Positions 31,384-39,228 of a stretch of 41,069 nt of DNA are shown here, one piece after another (the first letter of the stretch is position 1; each line of letters starts with the position of its first letter). The position numbers and the translations under genes are program-made. The DNA comes from Chloroflexota bacterium (GTDB lineage: Bacteria; Chloroflexota; Dehalococcoidia; Lucifugimonadales; Australimonadaceae). The stretch covers positions 1-41,069 of the forward strand of contig JAQCEV010000014.1 of NCBI GenBank assembly GCA_027618515.1, given 5' to 3'. The notes under the pieces were generated by a model, which worked only from the letters and a program-made list of their open reading frames with translations, had not been told where the DNA came from and did no database searches.

Positions 31384-32864
31384 TAGACCTCGTCCAACTC
31401 GATGGTGACGAGGCCCTTCTTGGCCTGGCGCTCAGCCAGGCGTTTCGCGGCCATGTGCGCACGGTCCGCTTCGCGGTAGCCCACGTTGTTGTACGCACAG
31501 AAAGGCACCATTTTGCCTTCCGGTGTGATGATCTCCACGCAACACTTCATCACCTTCTTCACGTCAAACGTATAGGAGTCCATGAAGTCCTTGATGCTGA
31601 TCGCAAACACATGCTTGGCCAACTCATGACCCGACGCGATCAGGCCTAGGTCGCACGCGACGCACTCGAACTGGTCGGCCAGCGTGTCCCCGCCGGGCGC
31701 GGCGCTAGATGACCACAGGCCTTCCAGCGCTACTTTGATATCCGACGAGAACTCAGGCCACGTGCGGTTCGTGATGTAGTCCAGGTAGTCGTCCACGTTC
31801 AGCAAACGCGGCAACGGCGTCACCTTGCCGTCCTCTACGTAGGCGTAGGTGACGGATTGGCACCCTGGGTTGCAGCAGGGCACGGGCACGAAGTCGCTCT
31901 TGGCGAACAGACCCGATGTTTGCTCTGCGATACGCCCGACGACCTCGGGGATCGTGACTCGATCCAACGGATCGAAGTCCGGGTGGCGCCCGGTGTGGGT
32001 GACCGGCTGAAAGTTCACGCCGCGAACCGCCGGGTGTTTCAGGCCGAACTCCACCAGCGGCCCGATCTCGTGTTCGTTAACGCCACGCTCGATGGCGGCG
32101 ACCAATACGGTGTCCAGGTCAAGCTCCGCCAGCCGGTCAAGCGCCTTCAGCTTCTCGGCCAGCAGTGGCTCACCCCTGAGCGTGACGTAGGTTTCGTCCG
32201 TCAGGCCATCGAACTGCAGGTAGATCATCGGCTTGAGTTCGCCGATAGTGGCGGCCCACTCGGGGTCACGGGCGAATCGCAGGCCGTTGGTGTTGATCAT
32301 GACGTGACGGATTCCCTTGGCCTGCGCCAGGCGAACGAAATCAGGGAGCAGGGGATGCAGCGTGGGCTCGCCGCCACTGTACTGAAGCACCTCGGGATCT
32401 CCCTCAGTCCTGACGAAGGTTTCGAGCATCATCTCGACCTCCTCCATCGTCAGGTTGTGACCGGGCCCTGCGTCCGCGAAGCAGGTGGGGCACGCGAGGT
32501 TGCACCCCGTGTTGACCTCGATCAGGCCCAAGCACGCATGCTGCTTGTGCTCGGGGCACAGCCCGCAATCGTGCGGGCAGCCGTCCTTGACCTCGGTCGT
32601 GAACTCCAGGGGGATCGTGCCAGGCTTGTTGAAGCGCACGGAATCCACGTAGGCCTCGGCGTCAGGCGAGATCAGCGCCTCGAACCAACCATGGTCCTTG
32701 CAGCGCTTGCGCATGATCACCTTACCGTCACGCAGGTGGATCTGCGCATCGATGACGCGCCTACACACAGGACACAAGCTGCGGGTCAGCTCATGGAATA
32801 TCGAATCAGCGGTCTTCTTCTTTCGGGTCTCGACCGGAACCGACGGCTTGAACTCGCGCAGCAC
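31383..32864 (-). CDS. Radical SAM enzyme of the MJ0619/COG1964 type
   Basis: Radical SAM protein of about 493 aa. The N-terminal part holds CPVCRR and a later CKDHG, then CPHDCGLCPEHKQHAC. The cluster motif CNLACPTC (Cx3Cx2C) and YSGGEPTLHP are classical. The C-terminal region has more Cys groups: CCNPGCQS, CVACD, KCCVEI and FCAYN, suggesting two or more extra Fe-S clusters. This is the pattern of the family that contains archaeal tetraether synthase Tes. The start is set at GTG 32864, behind GGGGAGGGG; the open frame reaches 33146 but there overlaps the ThDP gene. The substrate is unknown. Confidence 0.85.
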   Translation of the reverse strand: MLREFKPSVPVETRKKKTADSIFHELTRSLCPVCRRVIDAQIHLRDGKVIMRKRCKDHGWFEALISPDAEAYVDSVRFNKPGTIPLEFTTEVKDGCPHDCGLCPEHKQHACLGLIEVNTGCNLACPTCFADAGPGHNLTMEEVEMMLETFVRTEGDPEVLQYSGGEPTLHPLLPDFVRLAQAKGIRHVMINTNGLRFARDPEWAATIGELKPMIYLQFDGLTDETYVTLRGEPLLAEKLKALDRLAELDLDTVLVAAIERGVNEHEIGPLVEFGLKHPAVRGVNFQPVTHTGRHPDFDPLDRVTIPEVVGRIAEQTSGLFAKSDFVPVPCCNPGCQSVTYAYVEDGKVTPLPRLLNVDDYLDYITNRTWPEFSSDIKVALEGLWSSSAAPGGDTLADQFECVACDLGLIASGHELAKHVFAISIKDFMDSYTFDVKKVMKCCVEIITPEGKMVPFCAYNNVGYREADRAHMAAKRLAERQAKKGLVTIELDEV

Positions 32865-32922
32865 ATCCCCTCCCCACACACCATCAGGTGGGGATTGGAT
32901 GCGCCGAGCGATGTAACCGGTA

Positions 32923-34701
32923 CTAGCGCGCCGCCTGCCGACCGTCCATCCTCGCGATGCGGATATCGAGGACAGCGGCCTGACCAGCGTGGACGCGATC
33001 AAGCCCACGCCTGATGGCGGGCTCGATCTCGGCGGGGTCCTCGACCGTTTCGCCGTACCCGCGGGCTGCCTGGGCGAGCACTGCGTAGTCCGGTGATGGG
33101 TCGATGGCGGTGCCAAGGAAGTCGTTCTTGGTATTGCCCACGCCATCCGGGTAGGTGCGTGCCCAGCTGTTGACCGTGGCCATGTGCTGAGAGTTGTTGT
33201 AGATGATCGTCAGGAACGGCGCGTTGTACTTCTCCGCCGCCCAGAACGCCGACGTTGGCCGCGCGAACACGAACGACCCGTCACCCTCCAGCGCGATGAC
33301 ATCGCGGTCTGGGTTCGCGAGCTTGGCGCCGATGGACGCGCCGAGCCCCCAGCCCAGGCTGGAGCCACCTGCCATGAACACCGTGCCAGGCACTCTGCGG
33401 TCCGACATCGCGATCCACGGCCAGCCGCCGGACATGCCTTCGTTCATGACGATGGCATCCTCTGAGATGACCCGCTCCAGGCAGTAGGCAGCCCACAGCG
33501 GGTGGATCGGCCGGTCGTCCTTGTGGGAGAGGGCTACCGCCTTGAGGCGCGCCCGCTCCGTGACGGTGTTGGCCGTGTAAGCCTCTACGCGCTTGGCGAC
33601 GCGAGCCTTGTCGTCGCTGGTCATGCGCGCCTTCAACGCTTCGAGCAACGCAGGCAGCGCGATCTTCGACGACGCATGCATCATCAAGTCGGCCGGATAG
33701 GACCACATGGGGATGGTGTCCTTGGTGGGGTCAATGTCGATCCAGGCGATCTTCGCGGATGGCTCCAGCGTCTCTTGGTCAGGGATCCACGGATTGTCGT
33801 GGTCGATGACGAGAACAACGTCGGCGTCTTTGACGCTTGGTGCGCCACACGTTCCGGCGTTAAGCGGGTGCTGCGTCGGGAAGTTCAGACGCGTTCCGAT
33901 AGCGCCCTGAACGGGTGCGCCAGTGAGCTCGGCGATTTCGGTGAGTACGGCGACCGTTTCTTTGTAGCGTCCAGAGGAGCCAGCGATGATGAGAGGCTTC
34001 TCCGCGCTGGCAAGCCAGTCAGCCAGCAAAGCGATCGAACCCGGATCGGCCGCAGGGGGGGTGGGCTGGCCGTGACGACCAGCGGACGGCAATTGCAGTT
34101 CAGTCATCTCTTGGATGAGCAACTCACGGGGCAGCGTCATATAGACAGGGCCTGCGGGCTCCGATTCAGCGACCTGATGGGCCTTCTGCATCACCCAGTT
34201 AAGGCTTTCGAGGCTGCGCAACTCGTAGTCCCACTTGGTGAAATTACGAACGATTCCGCCTTGGTCAGGCTGCTCTTGGATCCAGTGGATATTCATATCC
34301 TTACCACCACGCGCTGCCCCGCCGATGGTGGATGGCGCACGTCCGGCGAACACCATGATGGCCGCACGATCACGCTGGGCGTCGTGCCACGCGCCACCGA
34401 TGTTTATGGTGCCAGCGTCCACGTGCACGAGCACCGCCTGCGCGCGTCCCGTGTTCTGGTAGTACCCGTGGGCCGCGAACATCGCCGTGGTCTCGTCGAT
34501 GCACAGGATGATCTTGGGAACCGTCCGCTCCTGCTCCATCATGCGCTGCGTGGCCTCCAGGATGGGGAACACGTCGGTGCCGGAGTTCAGGAAGATGTAC
34601 TCAACCCCGTTGTTGTTGAGCATCTCGACGAACGCTTCAGCGCCATCCTCGACCGGGATCGAGTGGAGCATGCGTTCTGTTGAGTCGTCGGTGGTTGCCA
34701 T
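32923..34701 (-). CDS. ThDP-dependent enzyme, acetolactate synthase-like
   Basis: Thiamine-diphosphate enzyme of 592 aa with the three-domain PYR, central and PP layout. The PYR domain has the catalytic Glu in CIDETTAMFAAHGY. The PP domain has the ThDP/Mg motif LEGDGSFVFA closing with IIYNN. Known relatives include acetolactate synthase, benzoylformate decarboxylase and oxalyl-CoA decarboxylase; none is singled out by what I can see. It lies 40 nt downstream of an amidohydrolase and 58 nt upstream of the radical SAM gene. A 2-keto acid decarboxylase or C-C lyase role in a catabolic route is inferred. Confidence 0.88.
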   Translation of the reverse strand: MATTDDSTERMLHSIPVEDGAEAFVEMLNNNGVEYIFLNSGTDVFPILEATQRMMEQERTVPKIILCIDETTAMFAAHGYYQNTGRAQAVLVHVDAGTINIGGAWHDAQRDRAAIMVFAGRAPSTIGGAARGGKDMNIHWIQEQPDQGGIVRNFTKWDYELRSLESLNWVMQKAHQVAESEPAGPVYMTLPRELLIQEMTELQLPSAGRHGQPTPPAADPGSIALLADWLASAEKPLIIAGSSGRYKETVAVLTEIAELTGAPVQGAIGTRLNFPTQHPLNAGTCGAPSVKDADVVLVIDHDNPWIPDQETLEPSAKIAWIDIDPTKDTIPMWSYPADLMMHASSKIALPALLEALKARMTSDDKARVAKRVEAYTANTVTERARLKAVALSHKDDRPIHPLWAAYCLERVISEDAIVMNEGMSGGWPWIAMSDRRVPGTVFMAGGSSLGWGLGASIGAKLANPDRDVIALEGDGSFVFARPTSAFWAAEKYNAPFLTIIYNNSQHMATVNSWARTYPDGVGNTKNDFLGTAIDPSPDYAVLAQAARGYGETVEDPAEIEPAIRRGLDRVHAGQAAVLDIRIARMDGRQAAR

Positions 34702-34741
34702 CTTGTGTCTCCCTGTGCTTCAGCTACCAGTTGAATATCGA

Positions 34742-35788
34742 CTATTCGATGCCGTAGAAGCGTGCTGCCGTGTCGTGCAGCAGCGTTCGTCGCTGCGCGT
34801 CTGACAGATCCTCACGCGTCTGTATCTTGTGGAGCGATTCCGGGTATTCGCAGTCCCAGTGCGGGTAGTCCGAGGCGTACATCACGGTATCCGCGCCGAT
34901 CACATCCATGACCTGCGGCAACATGCGCTCGTTGGATTCGCACCCGAAGAAGATGTTGCCACCAGTGTGGACGTAGGAACTGGGCACGTTCTTGACCAAC
35001 GGAGCGTCGACCGCCCCACGGCTCTCGTACTCCTCGTCCAGACGATCCATCCACCAGGGCACCCACGTAGCCCCGGTCTCCAGGAACGCGAACTTCACCG
35101 AGGGGAATTTGTCGAAGACACCCTCGAACATCATGCTGGTGAAGTGGCGCATGATCCCGAAAGGATGCGCGACCGAGTGCGCCTGGATGAATTTGGGGAA
35201 AACGTCTGCGCCAGGCGCATTGCTGGAGCCCGAGGCGTGGACCGTTACGGGGAAGTCGAGTTCCGCCGCAGCCCCGTAGACCCCGTCGAAACGCTTGTGA
35301 CCGAGCAGGTGTACTCCATCTGCCGGGAACATGACGCCTGCAAGCCCCAACGACTTGGCTCGCCGTAGTTCAGCCTCGGCTGCGTCCTCGTGATGTGTCG
35401 GGAGCAAGCCGACAGCCAACAGGCGACCGCCGCTTGGCTCGCAGATGTCGCTGGCGACCCAGGTGTTGTAGGCACGGCAAAGTGCCGCTTGGTAGTCCGG
35501 GTCCTTCACGAAACCGGAGAAGAGCCCCAGAGTTGGGAACAGGACGCTCTTGGCCATCGGGCCTCGATCGAGCGCGTCCAGCCACTCTTGCGTCGTACGA
35601 GCGCTGCCCTTGAACAGGCGCGTGCCGAGGTTGCGGTCGACACCGTCCAACGGCACCAACGCTGACGACTCCATGGGCGTGCTTCGGAATTCCCGGTACG
35701 GCTCCTCAAGCAACTCCGCGAGCCGCTTCGGGTTCTCCATGATGTGGCCATCGCCGTCGATAGCCGTCACCAGCGTCTGCGTCGCCAT
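34742..35788 (-). CDS. Amidohydrolase_2 family protein
   Basis: TIM-barrel amidohydrolase_2 protein of 348 aa. The first metal motif is IDGDGHIME, a DxH form. TVHASGSS holds the next His, then HPFGIMRHF, and the late Asp is in MYASDYPHWD. Members decarboxylate aromatic acids or open lactones. It sits between the ThDP gene and an SDR, with gaps of 40 and 12 nt. It is clearly different from the family member at 14144-15175 (low identity by eye). Confidence 0.88.
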   Translation of the reverse strand: MATQTLVTAIDGDGHIMENPKRLAELLEEPYREFRSTPMESSALVPLDGVDRNLGTRLFKGSARTTQEWLDALDRGPMAKSVLFPTLGLFSGFVKDPDYQAALCRAYNTWVASDICEPSGGRLLAVGLLPTHHEDAAEAELRRAKSLGLAGVMFPADGVHLLGHKRFDGVYGAAAELDFPVTVHASGSSNAPGADVFPKFIQAHSVAHPFGIMRHFTSMMFEGVFDKFPSVKFAFLETGATWVPWWMDRLDEEYESRGAVDAPLVKNVPSSYVHTGGNIFFGCESNERMLPQVMDVIGADTVMYASDYPHWDCEYPESLHKIQTREDLSDAQRRTLLHDTAARFYGIE

Positions 35789-35800
35789 CTCGTCCCTCCG

Positions 35801-36589
35801 CTACTCGCCGCCGTTGACCAAGATGGTCACGCCATTCACGAATGACGCGGCATCGGAGGCCAGGAATCCCGCAACCCCCGCGATGTCGTCGGCGACACCC
35901 ACCCGACCAACCGCGATGCGTTGCGCGGCGTCAGCCATCTCAGGCCTCACGTAGCCTGCCGGGCGCGGCGTTTGGATGACACCGGGCGCGATGCAGACCG
36001 CTCGTATCTCCGGACCCCACTGTTGCGCCATGCGAAGCGTCATCTGGTGAACCGCTGCCTTTGCCGCTCCATATGCAGTCAGGTCGCCCGTTCGCCCACC
36101 AGGGTTCGGGAATCCAGAAGATGACCCTATGTTGATGATGACGCCGCTGCCTGCCGCCTTCATGTGAGGCACTACGGCTTTCGCACACAAGAAGCCTGTC
36201 TTCACGTTGGACTCAAAGGTCGTCATGAAATCGTGCTCACTCATCTCCAGCAGCGAAGCCCGGTTGTACTGTGGCATGTCCGCGTTCCGAGCGAACGTCC
36301 CACCCGCGACGTTCATGAGGATGTCGATGCGGCCGAACCGCTCCATGGTCTGCGCGACCATGCGCTCGACCTCATCAGCGTTGGCGACGTTGGCGGCGAT
36401 GCCCAATGCCTCCACTCCACGGGTTTCTATGTCCGCGACCACGGGCGGGATCGAGTCGGCAGGCACGCTTACGATAACGACGTTAGCGCCAGCATCGGCG
36501 AAGGCGCGCGCGCTGGCGCTGCCGATACCTCCGCTACCGCCTGTCACTATCGCCACGCGGCCTTCCAACGAGTAACGTGAAAAGTTCAT
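35801..36589 (-). CDS. SDR-family oxidoreductase
   Basis: Classical short-chain dehydrogenase/reductase of 262 aa. TGGSGGIGSASA binds the dinucleotide, NVAG is present, and the catalytic Ser is in IGSSSGF with YGAAK. The C-terminal end SFVNGVTILVNGG is family-typical. No Arg follows the second beta strand (VIVSVPADS), so the cofactor preference is unclear. It precedes the amidohydrolase by 12 nt, in one run with a second SDR. Confidence 0.92.
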   Translation of the reverse strand: MNFSRYSLEGRVAIVTGGSGGIGSASARAFADAGANVVIVSVPADSIPPVVADIETRGVEALGIAANVANADEVERMVAQTMERFGRIDILMNVAGGTFARNADMPQYNRASLLEMSEHDFMTTFESNVKTGFLCAKAVVPHMKAAGSGVIINIGSSSGFPNPGGRTGDLTAYGAAKAAVHQMTLRMAQQWGPEIRAVCIAPGVIQTPRPAGYVRPEMADAAQRIAVGRVGVADDIAGVAGFLASDAASFVNGVTILVNGGE

Positions 36590-36633
36590 TGGTGCTCTCC
36601 TATAGCTAGGTTGATCGCCCGGAAACGCTCGGG

Positions 36634-37440
36634 CTACGTCCCACCGTTGAGGTCAAGGTAGGACGCGTTGAAGAAAGCGCCCGCATCGGACGCGATGTAG
36701 ACGGCTGCGGCGGCGATGTCCGCTGGCGTACCAAAACGGCCGATCTGGATCTCCGCCAGGGACTTCGCACGACGCTCAGGGGTCTCCGTGCGCACGCGGC
36801 GAGGCGTGAGGAAGTGGCCAGCGTTGATGCAGTTCACCCGAACGTTAGGCTCCCACTCTTTCGCCATGTTCCGCGTGAGGTGCATGACTGCGGCCTTGGT
36901 CATGTTGTACACGCTCATCACTGGCTCAGGCGGCCGGTAGTCGCGCGCGCCGATGGACGACATGTTGATGACCACGCCCTTGCCACGCTCCAGCATGTGC
37001 GGAACGATCTCGTGACAGCAGACGAACACGGAGCCAACGTTGATGTTGAACGCCTCCATGAAGTCCGCCTTGTCCAACTCCAGCAAGCGACCGCGACTGA
37101 ACGTGGGGCCCTGGGAGCCCCCGACGACGTTCATGAGAATGTCGATCTGGCCGAAACGCTCCAGCGCGGCATCTCGCATGTGGGCGACAGACTCTTGATC
37201 CGTCACGTCAGTTGATACGCCCAACACCTGCCCGCCCTTGGCCTCGATCTCAGCGACCACGCTGTCGATCTTCTCCTGCGTCCGAGCAGCGATGACGACA
37301 CTGGCGCCAGCATCGACGAAACCGTGGGCGATCATGCGCCCGATGCCGTCGCTACCACCGGTGACGACCGCTACTCGCCCTTTGAGCGAGAAGAGGTCTA
37401 GCGAAAATTGTGGGACTTCGTTTGCGGGCTCTGTTGTCAT
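36634..37440 (-). CDS. SDR-family oxidoreductase
   Basis: Classical SDR of 268 aa. TGGSDGIGRMIA is the nucleotide site. AARTQEKID after beta 2 has an Arg in a position often linked to NADP(H). NVVGG replaces the usual NNAG. The active site is MSSIGARDY with YNMTK, and the end FFNASYLDLNGG is family-typical. It shares only general SDR features with its neighbour 44 nt downstream, so the pair probably acts on different or successive substrates rather than being a recent duplication. Confidence 0.92.
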   Translation of the reverse strand: MTTEPANEVPQFSLDLFSLKGRVAVVTGGSDGIGRMIAHGFVDAGASVVIAARTQEKIDSVVAEIEAKGGQVLGVSTDVTDQESVAHMRDAALERFGQIDILMNVVGGSQGPTFSRGRLLELDKADFMEAFNINVGSVFVCCHEIVPHMLERGKGVVINMSSIGARDYRPPEPVMSVYNMTKAAVMHLTRNMAKEWEPNVRVNCINAGHFLTPRRVRTETPERRAKSLAEIQIGRFGTPADIAAAAVYIASDAGAFFNASYLDLNGGT

Positions 37441-37492
37441 TGCGATCTCTCTCTTAGTACCTGATCTCTCGCGGGAGTACGCTCAGCCGCCG

Positions 37493-38008
37493 CTAGTACC
37501 AGCCGTGCCCGCGGATCAGCCCGCGCAGGTACGAGACCTGCCCGATGTGCTGAATGTTGTCGTTCAGGATGATTGCCAGGCGGTTCTTCACCGGCTGCGC
37601 TGGTCGGCCTGGGATAGTAGGCTCCACCATGCGGGTCATGTCCGCGTCTGTGAGGCCCTCGACGATCTTGAGGCTCTTCTCGGCAACCGCGTCGAAGTAG
37701 CCGACGAGCGTCGCGAAATCTTTCGGGTCGAACAGGTGGACATCTGCGGGAGCGAACCGAGGGAGCTCACCCTCCAACCCGAAGCGTGCGCCCCAACCGC
37801 CGGACTCCCAGATCGATGTCTCCCCCGCGATGCTCGCGGAGATGGTGTCGCGCGTGCGCGTCAAGTGCCACACCAGCCAGCCGATAGGGTTGCTCCCCTC
37901 ACCAGCGGGTTGATTCCTCAGGTCTTCGGTACTCAGATCATCCAACGCTCGGTGTAGGTCAGCGTCGGATCGGCGGATTGTGTCAGCGTAAAGTTCAATG
38001 GTGCTCAT
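37493..38008 (-). CDS. DinB-family protein
   Basis: DinB/YfiT-like four-helix protein of 171 aa. The metal-site motifs are WLVWHLTRTRD and DNIQHIGQVSYLRG. In other bacteria members are metal-dependent hydrolases or thiol (mycothiol, bacillithiol) transferases. It starts directly at the stop of the preceding DinB gene and ends 52 nt before an SDR gene. The two DinB proteins are similar in layout and may have arisen by duplication. The reaction is unknown. Confidence 0.88.
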   Translation of the reverse strand: MSTIELYADTIRRSDADLHRALDDLSTEDLRNQPAGEGSNPIGWLVWHLTRTRDTISASIAGETSIWESGGWGARFGLEGELPRFAPADVHLFDPKDFATLVGYFDAVAEKSLKIVEGLTDADMTRMVEPTIPGRPAQPVKNRLAIILNDNIQHIGQVSYLRGLIRGHGWY

Positions 38009-38536
38009 CTAGACGTTCATCCAGCCGAAGCCCTGAACCATACCGCGCGCGTACATCACTTGCCCGGCGTGCTGCGTGTTGTCGGAGATGACGCTCACCA
38101 AACGTACGCCTATCGTAGGCAGCGGCGTGTACTGTGGCTCGTTGATCTCCGCGTCGAGACCCTCCGGCGTCACCGTCGCCAGATACTGCTTGGCGCGTTC
38201 GAAGACCGCATCCGCGTACCCCAGTGACAGGCCTGCGGAATCAACCTCCAGCGCGGCCACCTGCTCCAACGTGTGCCCGGTACCTGTCTCGCTCTCGTCC
38301 TTGGCCATGCCGAACTTCTCGTGCCAGCCATCGGACACCCACAACTGCGGGACCTCCAAGAGGTCGGAGATGTGGTGGTCTTGCACCCGACAGAGGTGCC
38401 ACGCCAACCAGGCCATCGAGTTTGAACCCGGTGCTGGCTGCTTGTTGAGCGTCTCAGCAGGGACTCCATCCATCGCCCGGTGCAAGACCCGATTGATCCG
38501 ACCCAGCGCATCAGCTATGACTGCGGCTCCGTCCAT
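38009..38536 (-). CDS. DinB-family protein
   Basis: Second DinB-fold protein, about 175 aa, and the first gene of the minus-strand run. WLAWHLCRVQDHH and DNTQHAGQVMYARG carry the predicted metal His residues; GTGHT adds another. ATG 38536 has GGAGG 5 nt upstream; the longer frame to 38593 is not supported. The stop TAG abuts the ATG of the next gene with no gap. The divergent ybeY lies 155 nt away, so the promoter of the run probably sits in that gap. Confidence 0.88.
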   Translation of the reverse strand: MDGAAVIADALGRINRVLHRAMDGVPAETLNKQPAPGSNSMAWLAWHLCRVQDHHISDLLEVPQLWVSDGWHEKFGMAKDESETGTGHTLEQVAALEVDSAGLSLGYADAVFERAKQYLATVTPEGLDAEINEPQYTPLPTIGVRLVSVISDNTQHAGQVMYARGMVQGFGWMNV

Positions 38537-38691
38537 GCCTACCTCCGTTGGCGCGGCCTTGGCCTGCTCGCATGGCCTCAGCTTGTCACGCACGTTATCT
38601 TGATTCTGGAGGCGGCATCGTGCCTTTCCTACCAGCGGGCGCCATGATAGCGCACACCCTCATGCTATGATTCCTAGAGGTGGTTTCACCC

Positions 38692-39228
38692 ATGCCCACA
38701 GGCTCTCCGAAGCGCTCCATCGACATCCGCGTGTTCCCCGCTTTCCGGGGCCTAGTAAAGACGCCCTTCGCCCGACGCGCAGCCACAGTGGCGCTCAAAG
38801 TTGCTGACCCCGGCGGTGACAGGGACGTGAGCGTCGTGATCGCTGACGATGAGACCCTCCACGACCTGAACCTACGCTACCGGGGCTTCGACGAGCCCAC
38901 GGATGTTTTGTCCTTCGGCGACGAGAGCGACGCGTCACTCGCAGAAGAAGACGCCGACGACGGCCCCGCGTTCCCTGAGATGCCCGGCGAATCACTCCCG
39001 CTTGGGGAGATTGTCCTGTCCTACCCCTTGGCTGTTCGACAGGCGGGCGAGCACAATGTTCAGGTTGATGAAGAGGTGGCTTTGCTCATCGTCCACGGCG
39101 TCCTGCACCTCCTGGGGCATGACCATGCCAAACCGGACGAGGAGGCAGTGATGAAGGCGCTTGAAGCCCAAGCGCTTACCGCACTTTTCCCGGAGCGGGC
39201 CGGACCCACACAGGAGGCGCGTAGATGA
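38692..39228 (+). CDS. ybeY: Endoribonuclease YbeY
   Basis: Metal-dependent RNase of 178 aa with a role in 16S rRNA 3' end maturation and ribosome quality control. The zinc motif is HGVLHLLGHDHAKPDE (HGxLHLxGxDH). The N-terminal part has LNLRYRGFDEPTDVLSFG, family-typical. An acidic insertion of about 25 residues (ASLAEEDADDG onward) lies before LPLGEIVLSY. ATG 38692 follows GAGG at 38677-38680; a GTG at 38680 overlaps that site and is less likely. The stop overlaps the dnaX start (ATGA). Confidence 0.93.
   Translation: MPTGSPKRSIDIRVFPAFRGLVKTPFARRAATVALKVADPGGDRDVSVVIADDETLHDLNLRYRGFDEPTDVLSFGDESDASLAEEDADDGPAFPEMPGESLPLGEIVLSYPLAVRQAGEHNVQVDEEVALLIVHGVLHLLGHDHAKPDEEAVMKALEAQALTALFPERAGPTQEARR

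Noticed and set aside
31857-33014. Plus-strand frame of 385 codons opposite the radical SAM gene
   Set aside because: Codon-bias shadow of the minus-strand gene; no ribosome-binding site and no domain.
33502-34683. Plus-strand frame of 393 codons opposite the ThDP gene
   Set aside because: High GC leaves antisense frames open; the minus strand carries clear ThDP motifs.
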